64,000 nucleotides of DNA from Ensifer sp. Root278 (GTDB lineage: Bacteria; Pseudomonadota; Alphaproteobacteria; Rhizobiales; Rhizobiaceae): NCBI RefSeq assembly GCF_001429285.1, contig NZ_LMJJ01000003.1:1-64000 (forward strand), in the 5' to 3' direction. Below are positions 1-8,126 of this stretch, piece by piece. The notes under the pieces were generated by a model. That model did no database searches, was not told the origin of the DNA, and saw nothing but the letters and a program-made list of their open reading frames with translations. Both the position numbers and the translations under genes were made by a program. Numbering within the stretch: the first letter of the stretch is position 1; every line of letters starts with the position of its first letter.

Positions 1-1
1 G

Positions 2-169
2 CTGTCGCCCGAACGCGCCGCCGCCGGCGACCACAGCCGCATCGCCTTCCGGCCGACAAAGTGGAAACTCTTCAGAGACAACAGAGAGCAGGCTGTAGCC
101 GCGGAGGCAAAAATCGAGAGCCGCGCCATCGAGATACAGGAACCAACATTGGTCGCCCAGGCCTCTTAG
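2..169 (+). CDS. C-terminal end of an unrecognised protein (5' truncated by window edge)
   Basis: An open frame enters from the left edge and runs 55 codons to a TAG stop. Most codons end in G or C, as in the confident genes nearby, which supports real coding. The tail is charged and probably helical (it contains KWKLFRDNREQ and a Glu/Ala-rich stretch), as in the end of a cytoplasmic or membrane-anchored protein. I do not recognise the family. Only the last part is visible, so no function is proposed. It converges on the YCII-like gene, which ends 23 bp away. Confidence 0.45.
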   Translation: MSPERAAAGDHSRIAFRPTKWKLFRDNREQAVAAEAKIESRAIEIQEPTLVAQAS

Positions 170-192
170 GCAGGGGCGACACATCGTCGGAC

Positions 193-522
193 TTAAGGAG
201 TCTCGAGCGGCCAGACCTCGACCACCCCATGAGCCACCGCGCACGGGGTGCGTGACACCATATCGATCGCTTCGGCCAGGTCTGCGGCCTCGATCACCGC
301 GAAGCCGGCCACAGGAAGCGAAGACGACATGAACGGACCGCTTCGCTTCTCGACATGCGCGGCGTTGGCGTTGCGCACCTGAACAGGCGCTCCGGCAATC
401 CCCATCAAGGCTCCTCTTGCACGAAGTTCCGCATCATGCGCGTGCGCCGCATTACGGACGTCCGCCGCCGTGCGGTCGTAGCCTGCACGGTCTCCATATC
501 CAATGGTCACGAATTTAGGCAT
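193..522 (-). CDS. YCII-related small protein
   Basis: This 109-residue protein begins MPKFVTIGYGDRAGYDRT and has the size and layout of the YCII family (ferredoxin-like alpha/beta fold; a His near residue 28 and an acidic/hydrophobic second half ending in VVEVWPLE). Family members are small cytosolic proteins of mostly unknown role, often next to ECF sigma factors or detoxification genes. The ATG at 522 is preceded by a strong GGGAGGA ribosome site, so the longer upstream extension of the frame is unlikely to be translated. No sigma factor is visible nearby. The gene sits in a run of electrophile and oxidant defence genes, which suggests a stress role by association only. Confidence 0.7.
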   Translation of the reverse strand: MPKFVTIGYGDRAGYDRTAADVRNAAHAHDAELRARGALMGIAGAPVQVRNANAAHVEKRSGPFMSSSLPVAGFAVIEAADLAEAIDMVSRTPCAVAHGVVEVWPLETP

Positions 523-598
523 CAGCAGTATCCTCCCGGTGACGGCACCTACTTCCGACGGGCTAATTGACAGTCGGGCCGACGGAGCCTTCCGTGAG

Positions 599-624
599 GG
601 AACGCGGCCGCACAGGAAAAAGTT
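599..624 (+). promoter_or_regulatory. Candidate EcfG/RpoE2-type general stress promoter
   Basis: GGAAC at 599-603 is followed, 19 bases on, by TT (AGTT at 621-624). This fits the spacing of the alphaproteobacterial general-stress sigma promoter (GGAAC, 16-17 bases, then cgTT). It lies just upstream of the small protein starting at 652. The -10 part is imperfect. Confidence 0.3.
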
Positions 625-651
625 CGTCCATGCCGCGACAGGGAGGATGCA

Positions 652-918
652 ATGCCGACCATCATCGCCCACCACAAGATCACGAAAAGCGCGGAACACT
701 GGTTGAAATCACCGAAACGCAAGGAGTTCTTCAGCACGCTCGGCGTGACCAGCATTCGAACCTTCGTCGATCCCCAGGACCAGACCCGGGTGGCCATTCT
801 CATGGATGTCCCCGATCTGGACGCCCTGTCGAAAGCCATGCAGACCCAGGCCGCGGCCGATGCGATGGTCTTTGATGGCGTCGTACCGGAATCAATCGTG
901 ATCCTGGTTGAATCATAG
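652..918 (+). CDS. Small conserved hypothetical protein (88 aa)
   Basis: The ATG at 652 has a strong GGGAGGA ribosome site. The 88-residue product starts MPTIIAHHKITKSAEHWLKS and alternates beta-strand-like and helix-like segments, as in dimeric alpha-beta barrel proteins (ABM or EthD-like). It has no signal peptide and no membrane segment. It is divergent from the YCII-like gene, which has the same general fold type. I cannot name a family securely; a small cytosolic stress protein is an inference from the neighbours and the candidate stress promoter upstream. Confidence 0.65.
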   Translation: MPTIIAHHKITKSAEHWLKSPKRKEFFSTLGVTSIRTFVDPQDQTRVAILMDVPDLDALSKAMQTQAAADAMVFDGVVPESIVILVES

Positions 919-1012
919 GGCACAGTCCGCCCGTATTCAGCCATTGAGGCCAGACGGAACTCACCGGGGAGCCGCCCTTCCCGCGGTGCTTCGCTGCGAC
1001 CTGAGCCGACCC

Positions 1013-1060
1013 CATACATTGCGGTACAATTGCTGGTGGCGGCCGACATATCCGGGATAC
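1013..1060 (+). promoter_or_regulatory. Shared composite regulatory motif, site 1 (alpha/beta hydrolase)
   Basis: Reading toward the gene, element B is at 1013-1029 (ends GGTACAA) and element A at 1044-1060 (ends CCGGGATAC), 31 bases end to end. The same pair with the same spacing occurs upstream of five other defence units in the first 20 kb. Read on the opposite strand, each element contains GTATC/GTACC half-sites about 10-11 bases apart, as expected for an OmpR-type regulator. Confidence 0.55.
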
Positions 1061-1114
1061 CTCGCCGGTCCAGATTGCGATCGTCACCTCAACGGCCCCG
1101 AAAGGAACGATCGC

Positions 1115-1873
1115 ATGCGCCGCCGAATCATCCCTACTCTTGCCCTCGCCTTTGCAACGAGCGTGGTTGCTTTCGCCGCCCAGGCTGCGGATATCAAGAA
1201 CATCGTCATCGTGCACGGCGCCTTCGCCGACGGTTCGGGGTGGCGACAGGCCAGCGATATCCTGGAGCGGCGCGGCTTCAACGTGACCGTCGTGCAGGAA
1301 CCGCTGACCTCGCTTGCCGCCGACGTCGAGGCGACGAACCGCGTTCTGGACCTGCAGGATGGGCCGACCTTGCTCGTCGGGCACAGCTACGGCGGCATGG
1401 TGATCAGCGAAGCCGGACATCACCAGAAGGTCGAAGGATTGGTCTACGTCGCAGCGTTTCAACCGGACAAGGGCGAGGATTTGGCAACGCTTGCCGGATC
1501 GAAGCCGCCGGCTGCAATGAGCATCAAGGAAACCACCGACGGCAAATATCTCTATCTCGATCCGACAGCGTTTGCTGTTGATTTCGCCGCCGACCTTCCC
1601 AAAGCGGAAGCGGCCTTTGCGGCGAAGTCGCAGGTCTTTGCCGCGAAAGAAGTTTTCACCGCCAAGTCCGGCGAGCCGGCATGGCGGACGAAGAAAAGCT
1701 GGGCGGTCGTGGCGACCGAAGATCGCGCCATCAATCCGGACATTGAACGAAGCATGGCGAAGCGCGCCGGCAGCCAGGTAAGCGAAATCAAGGCGAGCCA
1801 CGCCGTCTTTGCCTCGCAAGCGGAAAAGGTTGCCAAGATCATAGAGACCGCCGCCGAGGACGCCGGCAAATAG
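1115..1873 (+). CDS. Exported alpha/beta hydrolase
   Basis: The product has 252 residues. An N-terminal signal peptide (basic MRRR, hydrophobic core, AQAAD-type cleavage near residue 25) sends it to the periplasm. The hydrolase fold follows: an oxyanion-type VHGAFADGSGW, the nucleophile elbow GHSYGG with Ser at about 91, and a late catalytic His near residue 229 (KASHAVF). It resembles the small esterase/HNL-type hydrolases common in rhizobia. The start at 1115 follows an AAAGGAA ribosome site and is where the signal peptide begins; upstream in-frame codons do not look coding. The composite motif lies about 55 bp upstream. The substrate is unknown. Confidence 0.85.
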   Translation: MRRRIIPTLALAFATSVVAFAAQAADIKNIVIVHGAFADGSGWRQASDILERRGFNVTVVQEPLTSLAADVEATNRVLDLQDGPTLLVGHSYGGMVISEAGHHQKVEGLVYVAAFQPDKGEDLATLAGSKPPAAMSIKETTDGKYLYLDPTAFAVDFAADLPKAEAAFAAKSQVFAAKEVFTAKSGEPAWRTKKSWAVVATEDRAINPDIERSMAKRAGSQVSEIKASHAVFASQAEKVAKIIETAAEDAGK

Positions 1874-1895
1874 CCCGAACACGCCGAGCGTCTGC

Positions 1896-1928
1896 GTCCT
1901 GAGTGCGGCGCCCTTCTGCACTCAGGAC
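1896..1928. terminator. Hairpin after the exported hydrolase
   Basis: A perfect 11-bp stem, GTCCTGAGTGC with GCACTCAGGAC, closes an 11-base loop just downstream of the hydrolase stop. There is no clear T-run, so the strength of termination is uncertain. Confidence 0.55.
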
Positions 1929-2076
1929 AGCGGATCGGCGACGTTCTTCCATTCTTGATTGCCGGCTTGACAGTCCGCTCAAAGAGCGGAAAACTTCGCG
2001 CATGGGGGTGCGATCACCCCATGAGGCGCCAGCCGAAGCATCGCGTCCATTCAACCGCTCATCCGGAGGACGCGTC

Positions 2077-2898
2077 ATGTCGTCATTTCTCGAAATATCC
2101 TCGGAAAAACTCTCTCGCCTCGTCGGCACGCCGAACTGTCCGACACTGATCGATGTCAGGATCGACGAAGATTTCGACGCCGATCCCCGCCTCATCCCAG
2201 GTTCTTACAGGCGCGACTACCGCCAGGTTCAGGATTGGATCGACGACGTCGCCAAGGCATCGGCAATCATCATCTGCCAGCAGGGCAAGAAGCTCAGCCA
2301 TGGCGTTGCCGCCTGGCTTCGCCATGCCGGCATTGCTGCCGACGTGCTCGAAGGCGGTTTCGAGGCTTGGGCGGATGGCGGCTATCCGGCCGTGCCCGCT
2401 TCCGCGATACCCGAACGGGACGCCGGCGGAAGGACCGTCTGGGTTACGCGGGCACGACCAAAGATCGACCGCATTGCCTGCCCCTGGCTGATCCGTCGTT
2501 TCGTCGATCCGAAGGCAGTCTTCTTGTACGTGGCGCCGTCAGAGGTCGAGATGGTCGGCGAGCGCTTCGGCGCTACGCCCTTCGATATCGATGCTCCGAT
2601 CCGCTGGAGCCATCGCGGTGAACTCTGCACCTTTGACGTGATGGTCGAGCAGTTCGGCCTTGCAACCGCTCCGCTTCTGCGGCTAGCCACCATCGTGCGC
2701 GGGGCCGACACCGCCCGTCCCGAGCTTGCGCCCGAGGCGCCGGGCCTGCTTGCCGCCTCCCTCGGTCTCTCGCGCATGTATGCCGACGACCTGGAGCAAC
2801 TGGATGCGGGGATGCTGCTCTACGACGCCTTCTATCGCTGGTGCCGGGATGCTACCAACGAGACGCACAACTGGCCCTCGCCCAAGAAGGACCTCTGA
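2077..2898 (+). CDS. chrB: Chromate resistance protein ChrB with N-terminal rhodanese domain
   Basis: The product has 273 residues. Residues 1-110 are a rhodanese domain (TLIDVR, then IIICQQGKKLSHG with the active-site Cys near 67). Residues 125-270 match the ChrB/chromate-resistance C-terminal domain (IDRIACPWLIRRF, FDIDAPIRWSHRGELCTFD). ChrB proteins act as chromate sensors or accessory factors for the ChrA efflux pump. The ATG at 2077 has a CCGGAGGA ribosome site. The gene ends 1 bp before chrA, so the two are almost certainly one operon. The rhodanese fusion suggests a thiol/persulfide or reductive step linked to chromate handling, which is an inference. Confidence 0.85.
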   Translation: MSSFLEISSEKLSRLVGTPNCPTLIDVRIDEDFDADPRLIPGSYRRDYRQVQDWIDDVAKASAIIICQQGKKLSHGVAAWLRHAGIAADVLEGGFEAWADGGYPAVPASAIPERDAGGRTVWVTRARPKIDRIACPWLIRRFVDPKAVFLYVAPSEVEMVGERFGATPFDIDAPIRWSHRGELCTFDVMVEQFGLATAPLLRLATIVRGADTARPELAPEAPGLLAASLGLSRMYADDLEQLDAGMLLYDAFYRWCRDATNETHNWPSPKKDL

Positions 2899-2899
2899 G

Positions 2900-4306
2900 A
2901 TGACCGATATTGCTGACAAGGCCGCGCCCGAAGTGGCGCGGCAACGGCAAAGCCACGGCATCCCGTTTGGCGAAGCCGTCCGGGTTTGGGCACGCATTGC
3001 GGCCCTCAGCTTCGGTGGCCCTGCCGGACAGATCGCGGTGATGCATCGCATCCTTGTCGATGAGAAGCGCTGGATCGGCGAGCATCGCTTCCTGCATGCG
3101 CTGAACTACTGCATGCTACTGCCCGGACCCGAGGCGCAGCAGCTCGCCGTCTACATCGGCTGGCTCCTGCACCGGACCGCCGGCGGCCTCGTTGCCGGAC
3201 TTCTCTTTGTGCTGCCGGGTTTCCTGGCGATCCTCGGCCTCAGCTACATCTACGCCGCCTTCGGCAATGTCACCGTCGTCGAAGGCCTCTTCTTCGGCCT
3301 GAAGGCCGCCGTACTCGCGGTGGTCGTCCAGGCTGTCTTCCGCATTGGCGGCCGAGCACTCAAGAACCGAATGATGATCGGCATTGCGGCCGCCGCCTTC
3401 GTCGCCATTTTCTTCTTCCGCGTTCCCTTCCCGTTGATCATCCTGGCAGCCGGCGTGCTTGGCTATATCGGCGCTCGCTCCGGTTCGCCGCTCTTTCGCA
3501 TTGGCGGTGGACACAAGGGCGGCACGGGCCCGGTTCTGAAGGACGAGGACTCCGCGCTCGGCGAGGAAATCCCCGCGCATGCTCGCCCCAACCTTGCATG
3601 GTCGCTGCGGATTTCCGGCGTGCTGCTTGCGCTGTGGCTCGTGCCCCTGGCGTTGCTCATCATCGTCCTCGGTCGGGACAGCGTCTTCAGCCAGATCGGC
3701 CTGTTCTTCAGCCAGATGGCGGTCGTCACCTTCGGCGGCGCCTATGCCGTGCTCGCCTACGTCGCCCAGGAAGCCGTCCAGCACTACGGCTGGCTGAAGC
3801 CCGGCGAAATGCTGGACGGCCTCGGCATGGCCGAGACGACGCCGGGGCCGCTGATCATGGTCGTCCAGTTCGTCGGCTTCATGGGCGCCTACCGCGACCC
3901 GGGCACGCTCCATCCAATGATGGCGGCGACCTTGGGGGCGATGCTGACCACCTGGGTGACCTTCGTCCCGTGTTTCCTCTGGATCTTTCTTGGGGCGCCC
4001 TTCATTGAGCGGCTGCGGAACAATATCGCGCTCACGGGCGCCATGTCGGCGATCACCGCCGCCGTTGTGGGAGTGATTCTCAACCTTGCCGTCTGGTTCG
4101 GGCTGCACACCTTGTTTGGGGAGCTCGTGAGCGGGCATTTCGGGCCGTTCGCGCTCGACATACCGGTGCTAGGGTCGCTGGTACTGCCGTCGCTCCTGCT
4201 GACGCTTGCCGCCGGCGTGGCGATCTTCCGCTTCAACGCCTCGGTGATCACGACGCTGCTTGCCTGCGCGCTTGCAGGCATGGCCTGGACGCTGGCAACG
4301 AACTGA
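2900..4306 (+). CDS. chrA: Chromate efflux transporter ChrA
   Basis: This 468-residue inner-membrane protein has two tandem CHR half-domains: SFGGPAGQ near residue 35 and TFGGAYAV near residue 277. Each is followed by a conserved loop (LPGPEAQQLA in the first, TTPGPL in the second), with about ten to twelve hydrophobic segments. This is the long-chain ChrA architecture that exports chromate driven by the proton motive force. The start at 2900 is 1 bp after the chrB stop. A charged cytoplasmic linker (about 205-235) separates the halves. Confidence 0.92.
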   Translation: MTDIADKAAPEVARQRQSHGIPFGEAVRVWARIAALSFGGPAGQIAVMHRILVDEKRWIGEHRFLHALNYCMLLPGPEAQQLAVYIGWLLHRTAGGLVAGLLFVLPGFLAILGLSYIYAAFGNVTVVEGLFFGLKAAVLAVVVQAVFRIGGRALKNRMMIGIAAAAFVAIFFFRVPFPLIILAAGVLGYIGARSGSPLFRIGGGHKGGTGPVLKDEDSALGEEIPAHARPNLAWSLRISGVLLALWLVPLALLIIVLGRDSVFSQIGLFFSQMAVVTFGGAYAVLAYVAQEAVQHYGWLKPGEMLDGLGMAETTPGPLIMVVQFVGFMGAYRDPGTLHPMMAATLGAMLTTWVTFVPCFLWIFLGAPFIERLRNNIALTGAMSAITAAVVGVILNLAVWFGLHTLFGELVSGHFGPFALDIPVLGSLVLPSLLLTLAAGVAIFRFNASVITTLLACALAGMAWTLATN

Positions 4307-4321
4307 TTGCGAAAGCCGCGC

Positions 4322-4516
4322 CTAGTCGTCGTGGACCGATTGCGGGAGGTGGAATCCCTCCGGCAATTGCGATCCATAGAAGCGTTCCTCCGGCGGCGGC
4401 GGCGGAGGTTCGCGATGCTTCACCGCGCAGGCGGCAAGCACGGCCTTGAGCTGCACTGGCCGATAGTGTTCGACAAGGCTTGGAGATGGGTCTTGCTTGT
4501 CCGTCGGTCGCGACAT
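4322..4516 (-). CDS. Small hypothetical protein (64 aa)
   Basis: The ATG at 4516 follows a GAGGA ribosome site at good spacing. The product starts MSRPTDKQDPSPSLVEHY, contains a run of six prolines, and ends in a His/Asp-rich tail. It has no signal peptide or membrane span. Composition and codon usage are compatible with a real gene, and it fills an otherwise empty gap between chrA (convergent) and the flavoprotein gene. No family is recognised. Confidence 0.45.
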   Translation of the reverse strand: MSRPTDKQDPSPSLVEHYRPVQLKAVLAACAVKHREPPPPPPEERFYGSQLPEGFHLPQSVHDD

Positions 4517-4759
4517 CAGGATCCTCATGGGCAACTCTCGTCACGGAGCGACTGTGCCAGCCAATCGATCTCGCCGCAACTGCTCGGCGGCATGATCGCC
4601 CGTTCGACAGTGCGACCATTGTACAGTTGACCTCTGGCCGCTCCGGGTCTCCTTTATGGTGCGGCATAGTCGGGCGATCAATGCGACCGCTCGTCAACCT
4701 TCACCTCAGCCCGCGCGCCGCCGGCACGCAAGAACGCACCTTCATTGAGGAAATCGAAT

Positions 4760-5788
4760 ATGCAGGATCCCCTGGCGAGACTCGGCCTGAAGCACCCGTT
4801 GATCGTCGCGTCGATGGCCGGCGGCCCCTCGTCGCCGGAGCTCGTCATCGCGTCTTCGGCAGCCGGAGCGCTCGGGTCGATCGGCGCAGCCTATTCGAGC
4901 CCGGCGGCCATCACCGAGTTCGTTGACAAGGTTCGTGCAGGCACCGACCGTCCTTTTGCGATCAACCTCTTCATCCAGCACCCGCAGCCGCAGATCGACG
5001 CGGCGACGGTCGAGCGGGCGGTGGCAGCGACGGCGAAGTACCGTGCGGAACTTGATCTGCCGGCGCCGCAATTCGCCGCACCCTATGAAGAGGATTTCGA
5101 TCAGCAGTTCGAGGCCGTGCTGAAGGCGAAGCCGGCAGTCCTTAGTTTCGTCTTCGGCGTGCTGCCTGCCGAGTACATGCGGACCGCGCGCAAGTCGGGG
5201 ATGCTGATCATCGGCACGGCGACGACACCGGAGGAAGCAGGGGCGCTCGAAGAAAGCGGCGTCGATGCGATCACCCTCCAGGGTTTTGAGGCGGGCGGCC
5301 ATCGCGGCATATTCGATCCCGAGGCCGCGGACAGTGAAATCGGCCTCCGGGATCTGCTGACCCGAACCCTCCCGAAGGCGAAGGTGCCACTGATCGCGGC
5401 AGGCGGCATTATGACGGCCGTGGATATCCGGTCGGTCCTCGCCATGGGCGCCAGCGCGGTGCAGATGGGAACGGCGTTCCTCGCGACCGCCGAAGCAGGA
5501 ACCTCGGCAGCCTATCGCGCCGCACTCCAGGGCACGGAACGCGCAACGCGGACAACGCGCGCCTTCTCCGGCCGGTTTGCCCGTGGCATCGAGAACCGCT
5601 TCATGAACGAGCTGGACGCCGCCGCCGCAATGCCCTTCCCGGCCCAGAACAAGTTCACGCGCGATATCAGAGGCGCGTCTGCAGCAAAGGGATCGGCGGA
5701 CTTCCTCTCCCTTTGGGCGGGAACCGGCAAGGGAGAGCTTTGGCAGGGCTCAGCGGCCGATCTGATCGAGAAGCTGTTTGCCGATTGA
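4760..5788 (+). CDS. Nitronate monooxygenase-like flavoprotein (2-nitropropane dioxygenase family)
   Basis: The product has 342 residues and a TIM-barrel FMN-binding fold. It starts DPLARLGLKHPLIVASMAGG, and has the phosphate-binding segments GFEAGGHRG (about residue 178), AAGGIMTA (about 217) and MGASAVQMGTAFL (about 231). Class I nitronate monooxygenases oxidise alkyl nitronates such as propionate-3-nitronate using FMN and O2. GAGGAAA precedes the ATG at 4760; a TTG 15 bases upstream is less likely as the start. It lies just before a LysR regulator on the same strand. Confidence 0.85.
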   Translation: MQDPLARLGLKHPLIVASMAGGPSSPELVIASSAAGALGSIGAAYSSPAAITEFVDKVRAGTDRPFAINLFIQHPQPQIDAATVERAVAATAKYRAELDLPAPQFAAPYEEDFDQQFEAVLKAKPAVLSFVFGVLPAEYMRTARKSGMLIIGTATTPEEAGALEESGVDAITLQGFEAGGHRGIFDPEAADSEIGLRDLLTRTLPKAKVPLIAAGGIMTAVDIRSVLAMGASAVQMGTAFLATAEAGTSAAYRAALQGTERATRTTRAFSGRFARGIENRFMNELDAAAAMPFPAQNKFTRDIRGASAAKGSADFLSLWAGTGKGELWQGSAADLIEKLFAD

Positions 5789-5911
5789 TCGCCCGCTGCT
5801 CCAATTGTGCCCCGACACCGCTGACGAGAGGATGGAGCGGGTCTCTTTACTTCTGTCCAGTTGCGGGTGAATGCTTGCCAATTTGCAATGATCATCGCGA
5901 AAGTCGGCAGA

Positions 5912-6844
5912 ATGGATCGTATCGACGCAATGAAGGTCTTCGTAACCGCGGTCGATGAAGGCAGCCTCGCGGGCGCGGCCCGGCGGCTGAAGCGGTCGCC
6001 GACGGCGGTCAGCCGCGCCCTGAACCTGCTCGAAGCTCATGTCGGGGTCGAACTGCTCCATCGAACGACGCGATCGTTGAAGCTCAGCGAAGCCGGCCAG
6101 CGCTATGCGGCTGCCTGCCGGCGGGTGCTGATCGATCTCGAAGAGGCCGACATGCTCGCAGGTGGCGAACGTGCGGCCCCTCGCGGCACGCTGACGATCT
6201 CCGCGCCACCGATCGTTGGCGAAGAGGTGCTGCGTCCGATCCTCGACGAATTCCTCAACCTCTACCCTTCGGTTTCGGCCCGGCTCCTCCTGCTCGATCG
6301 CTTCGTAAACCTTGTCGACGAGGGTGTCGATATCGCGCTCCGCATCGGCCATCTCGCCGACTCTTCGTTGATTTCGACACGAATGGGTGGCGATGTCCGG
6401 CGTGTCGTCGTCGGCTCGCCTCGTTATCTCGCCAACCACCCGCGGATTGACGAGCCGGCCGATCTCGCCAAACACCAGATCGTCGCCTTTACCAACTTCG
6501 GCCTCGATTCCTGGACATTCACGCCAGCCGAGGGCTCGTTGATCCCTCGCACGGTGCAGTTCAAACCGCGCTGCATCGTCAACAGTGTGCGTGCCGCGAC
6601 CGACTCCGCCGCCGCGGGTACCGGCCTGACCCGGCTCTACTCCTATCATGTCGCGCGCTACGTCAGCGATGGGCGGTTGAAAATCGTGCTGGCTGATGCC
6701 GAGCATCCCCCGATGCCGGTTCATCTTCTTGCACCGCAGGGCCGCATGTCGGTTCCGAAGGTTCGCGCCTTTGCTGATTACGCGCTGCCACGTCTGCGGA
6801 CCGAGTTCGCACGCATGGCAACGGAAGCTGGCACGCTCGCCTGA
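5912..6844 (+). CDS. LysR-family transcriptional regulator
   Basis: The product has 310 residues. The N-terminal winged helix-turn-helix begins MDRIDAMKVFVTAVDEGS, with a recognition region AARRLKRSPTAVSRALNLLE. A substrate-binding domain follows from about residue 90 (GTLTISAPPIVGEEVLRPIL). It belongs to the DsdC/AaeR-like subgroup that often controls neighbouring oxidoreductases. The start at 5912 is the usual LysR start; upstream in-frame codons lack homology. An SDR and a tautomerase follow on the same strand, the most likely targets by position. Confidence 0.88.
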   Translation: MDRIDAMKVFVTAVDEGSLAGAARRLKRSPTAVSRALNLLEAHVGVELLHRTTRSLKLSEAGQRYAAACRRVLIDLEEADMLAGGERAAPRGTLTISAPPIVGEEVLRPILDEFLNLYPSVSARLLLLDRFVNLVDEGVDIALRIGHLADSSLISTRMGGDVRRVVVGSPRYLANHPRIDEPADLAKHQIVAFTNFGLDSWTFTPAEGSLIPRTVQFKPRCIVNSVRAATDSAAAGTGLTRLYSYHVARYVSDGRLKIVLADAEHPPMPVHLLAPQGRMSVPKVRAFADYALPRLRTEFARMATEAGTLA

Positions 6845-6987
6845 TTATGCCGGTATGCGGTTGATTGATCGCCAAATAGCGTCAATTCTCTCACACATCG
6901 GATGGGTCTAAATCTGATTGCACCAACGCCGAGGGCGGAGGACGGGCCACACCAAGCGCCCGTTGCAATCGAAGAAGGACCACATCC

Positions 6988-7701
6988 ATGAGCAATGAGC
7001 AGAAGGTCGCCATCATCACCGGTGCATCGCAGGGCATCGGCGCCGCCTTGGTTCAGGCCTACCGCGATCGCAACTATCGCGTCATCGCCACGTCCCGCTC
7101 CATTCAGGAAAGTTCGGACGCTGGCATCCTCAGTGTCGCCGGCGATATCAGCAAGCCTGAGACCGCCGAGCGGGTCATTCGCCAGGGGCTGGAACGGTTC
7201 GGCCGTATCGATACGCTGGTCAACAATGCCGGGGTCTTCACCGCCAAGCCATTCACCGAGTTCACTCAGGAAGATTATGATCTGAACATGGGTGTCAACG
7301 TGGCCGGCTTCTTCCACGTTACCCAGCACGCGGCCCGCGAGATGCTGAAGCAGGGCTCCGGCCACATCGTCAGCATCACGACCAGCCTCGTGAATCAGCC
7401 GATTGCCGGCGTCCCGGCGGCCCTGGCGTCTATCACGAAGGGTGGTTTGAATTCCGTGACCCAGGCGCTCGCGATCGAATTTGCCAAGACCGGTGTTCGC
7501 GTCAATGCCGTCTCGCCGGGCATCATCAAGACCCCGATGCACGCGCCGGAAACGCACGCGGCGCTCTCGACGCTGCATCCCGTCGGCCGCATGGGCGAGA
7601 TCCGCGATATCGTCGACGCCGTCCTTTACCTGGAGAATGCCGGTTTCGTGACGGGTGAGATCCTGCACGTCGATGGCGGACAGAACGCCGGGCGCTGGTA
7701 A
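6988..7701 (+). CDS. SDR-family protein lacking the usual catalytic tyrosine
   Basis: The product has 237 residues and a Rossmann fold: the TGASQGIG nucleotide-binding motif at residue 11, NNAG near 76, the catalytic-type Ser in SITTSL, and the C-terminal DGGQNAGRW. The expected Tyr-x3-Lys is changed. The segment reads PAALASITKGG, so the Lys is kept but the residue four before it is Ala. Classical reduction chemistry may therefore be absent or altered. It lies between the LysR gene and the 4-OT-like gene on one strand, with a good ribosome site (GAAGGA). Confidence 0.85.
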   Translation: MSNEQKVAIITGASQGIGAALVQAYRDRNYRVIATSRSIQESSDAGILSVAGDISKPETAERVIRQGLERFGRIDTLVNNAGVFTAKPFTEFTQEDYDLNMGVNVAGFFHVTQHAAREMLKQGSGHIVSITTSLVNQPIAGVPAALASITKGGLNSVTQALAIEFAKTGVRVNAVSPGIIKTPMHAPETHAALSTLHPVGRMGEIRDIVDAVLYLENAGFVTGEILHVDGGQNAGRW

Positions 7702-7821
7702 CGGCGCAGGTATGTCCGGGAGCGACCGTTACCCAAGCCGGGCCGCTCCTCCCCTCCCATCCATTGCAGATGCGGCACCTTGATGGAGCCGCCAACATCC
7801 AGATATGAAGAGGAGACGGCA

Positions 7822-8061
7822 ATGCCGATCGTTACAGTTCAGGTGACCCGCGAAGGCACCACTCCAGACCGCAAGGCGGTCACGGCCGAGGAAAAGGCCG
7901 AAATCATCAAGGGCGTGAGCCAGGTCCTGCTCGACGTGCTCAACAAGCCGCTGGAATCGACCTACGTGGTCATCGAGGAAGTAGAGCTCGACAACTGGGG
8001 TTGGGGCGGCCTGCCGACCGCGCAATACCGCGCCCAGCGGGACGCTCAGGCAAAAGCCTGA
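7822..8061 (+). CDS. 4-oxalocrotonate tautomerase family protein
   Basis: The product has 79 residues. It starts MPIVTVQVTREG, so removal of Met would expose the catalytic Pro-1 of the tautomerase superfamily. The segment TAEEKAEIIKGVSQVLLDVLNKP is the typical helix, and the tail after VIEEVELDNWGWGG is a little longer than canonical 62-residue 4-OT. Enzymes of this family tautomerise 2-hydroxymuconate or dehalogenate small substrates using Pro-1. The ATG at 7822 follows AGGAG. The genes upstream on the same strand are an SDR-like protein and a LysR regulator, a layout seen in small aromatic or aldehyde detoxification clusters. Confidence 0.88.
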   Translation: MPIVTVQVTREGTTPDRKAVTAEEKAEIIKGVSQVLLDVLNKPLESTYVVIEEVELDNWGWGGLPTAQYRAQRDAQAKA

Positions 8062-8084
8062 CATCGCCGGTCAGACGTTCTTGC

Positions 8085-8120
8085 AACCCGCCGCTCGACA
8101 GCAAGCGGCGGGTTTCGTTT
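8085..8120 (+). terminator. Rho-independent terminator after the tautomerase
   Basis: The stem AACCCGCCGC / GCGGCGGGTT encloses a 10-base loop and is followed by a T-rich tail (TTCGTTT). It separates the LysR-SDR-tautomerase group from the two-component operon. Confidence 0.8.
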
Positions 8121-8126
8121 GCGAAA

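Noticed and set aside
1013-1060. Reading elements B and A as -35 and -10 boxes of an ECF sigma factor
   Set aside because: The 30-31 base offset between element ends is much longer than ECF promoter spacing, and each element contains internal repeated half-sites. A DNA-binding regulator fits better. No ECF gene is present in the window.
800-1921. Long antisense open frame (about 373 codons) over the exported hydrolase
   Set aside because: It mirrors a gene with a clear signal peptide and catalytic motifs. The antisense protein is Arg/Gly-rich without any family pattern, as expected for frames opposite GC-rich genes.
3116-4138. Antisense open frame opposite chrA
   Set aside because: The product is a Glu/Asp/His-rich low-complexity shadow of a membrane protein. 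There is no ribosome site.
6894-6915. A seventh copy of element A upstream of the Tyr-less SDR (CACACATCGGATGGG)
   Set aside because: Only half of the element matches and no element B occurs at the 30-base offset, so I did not include it in the regulon.
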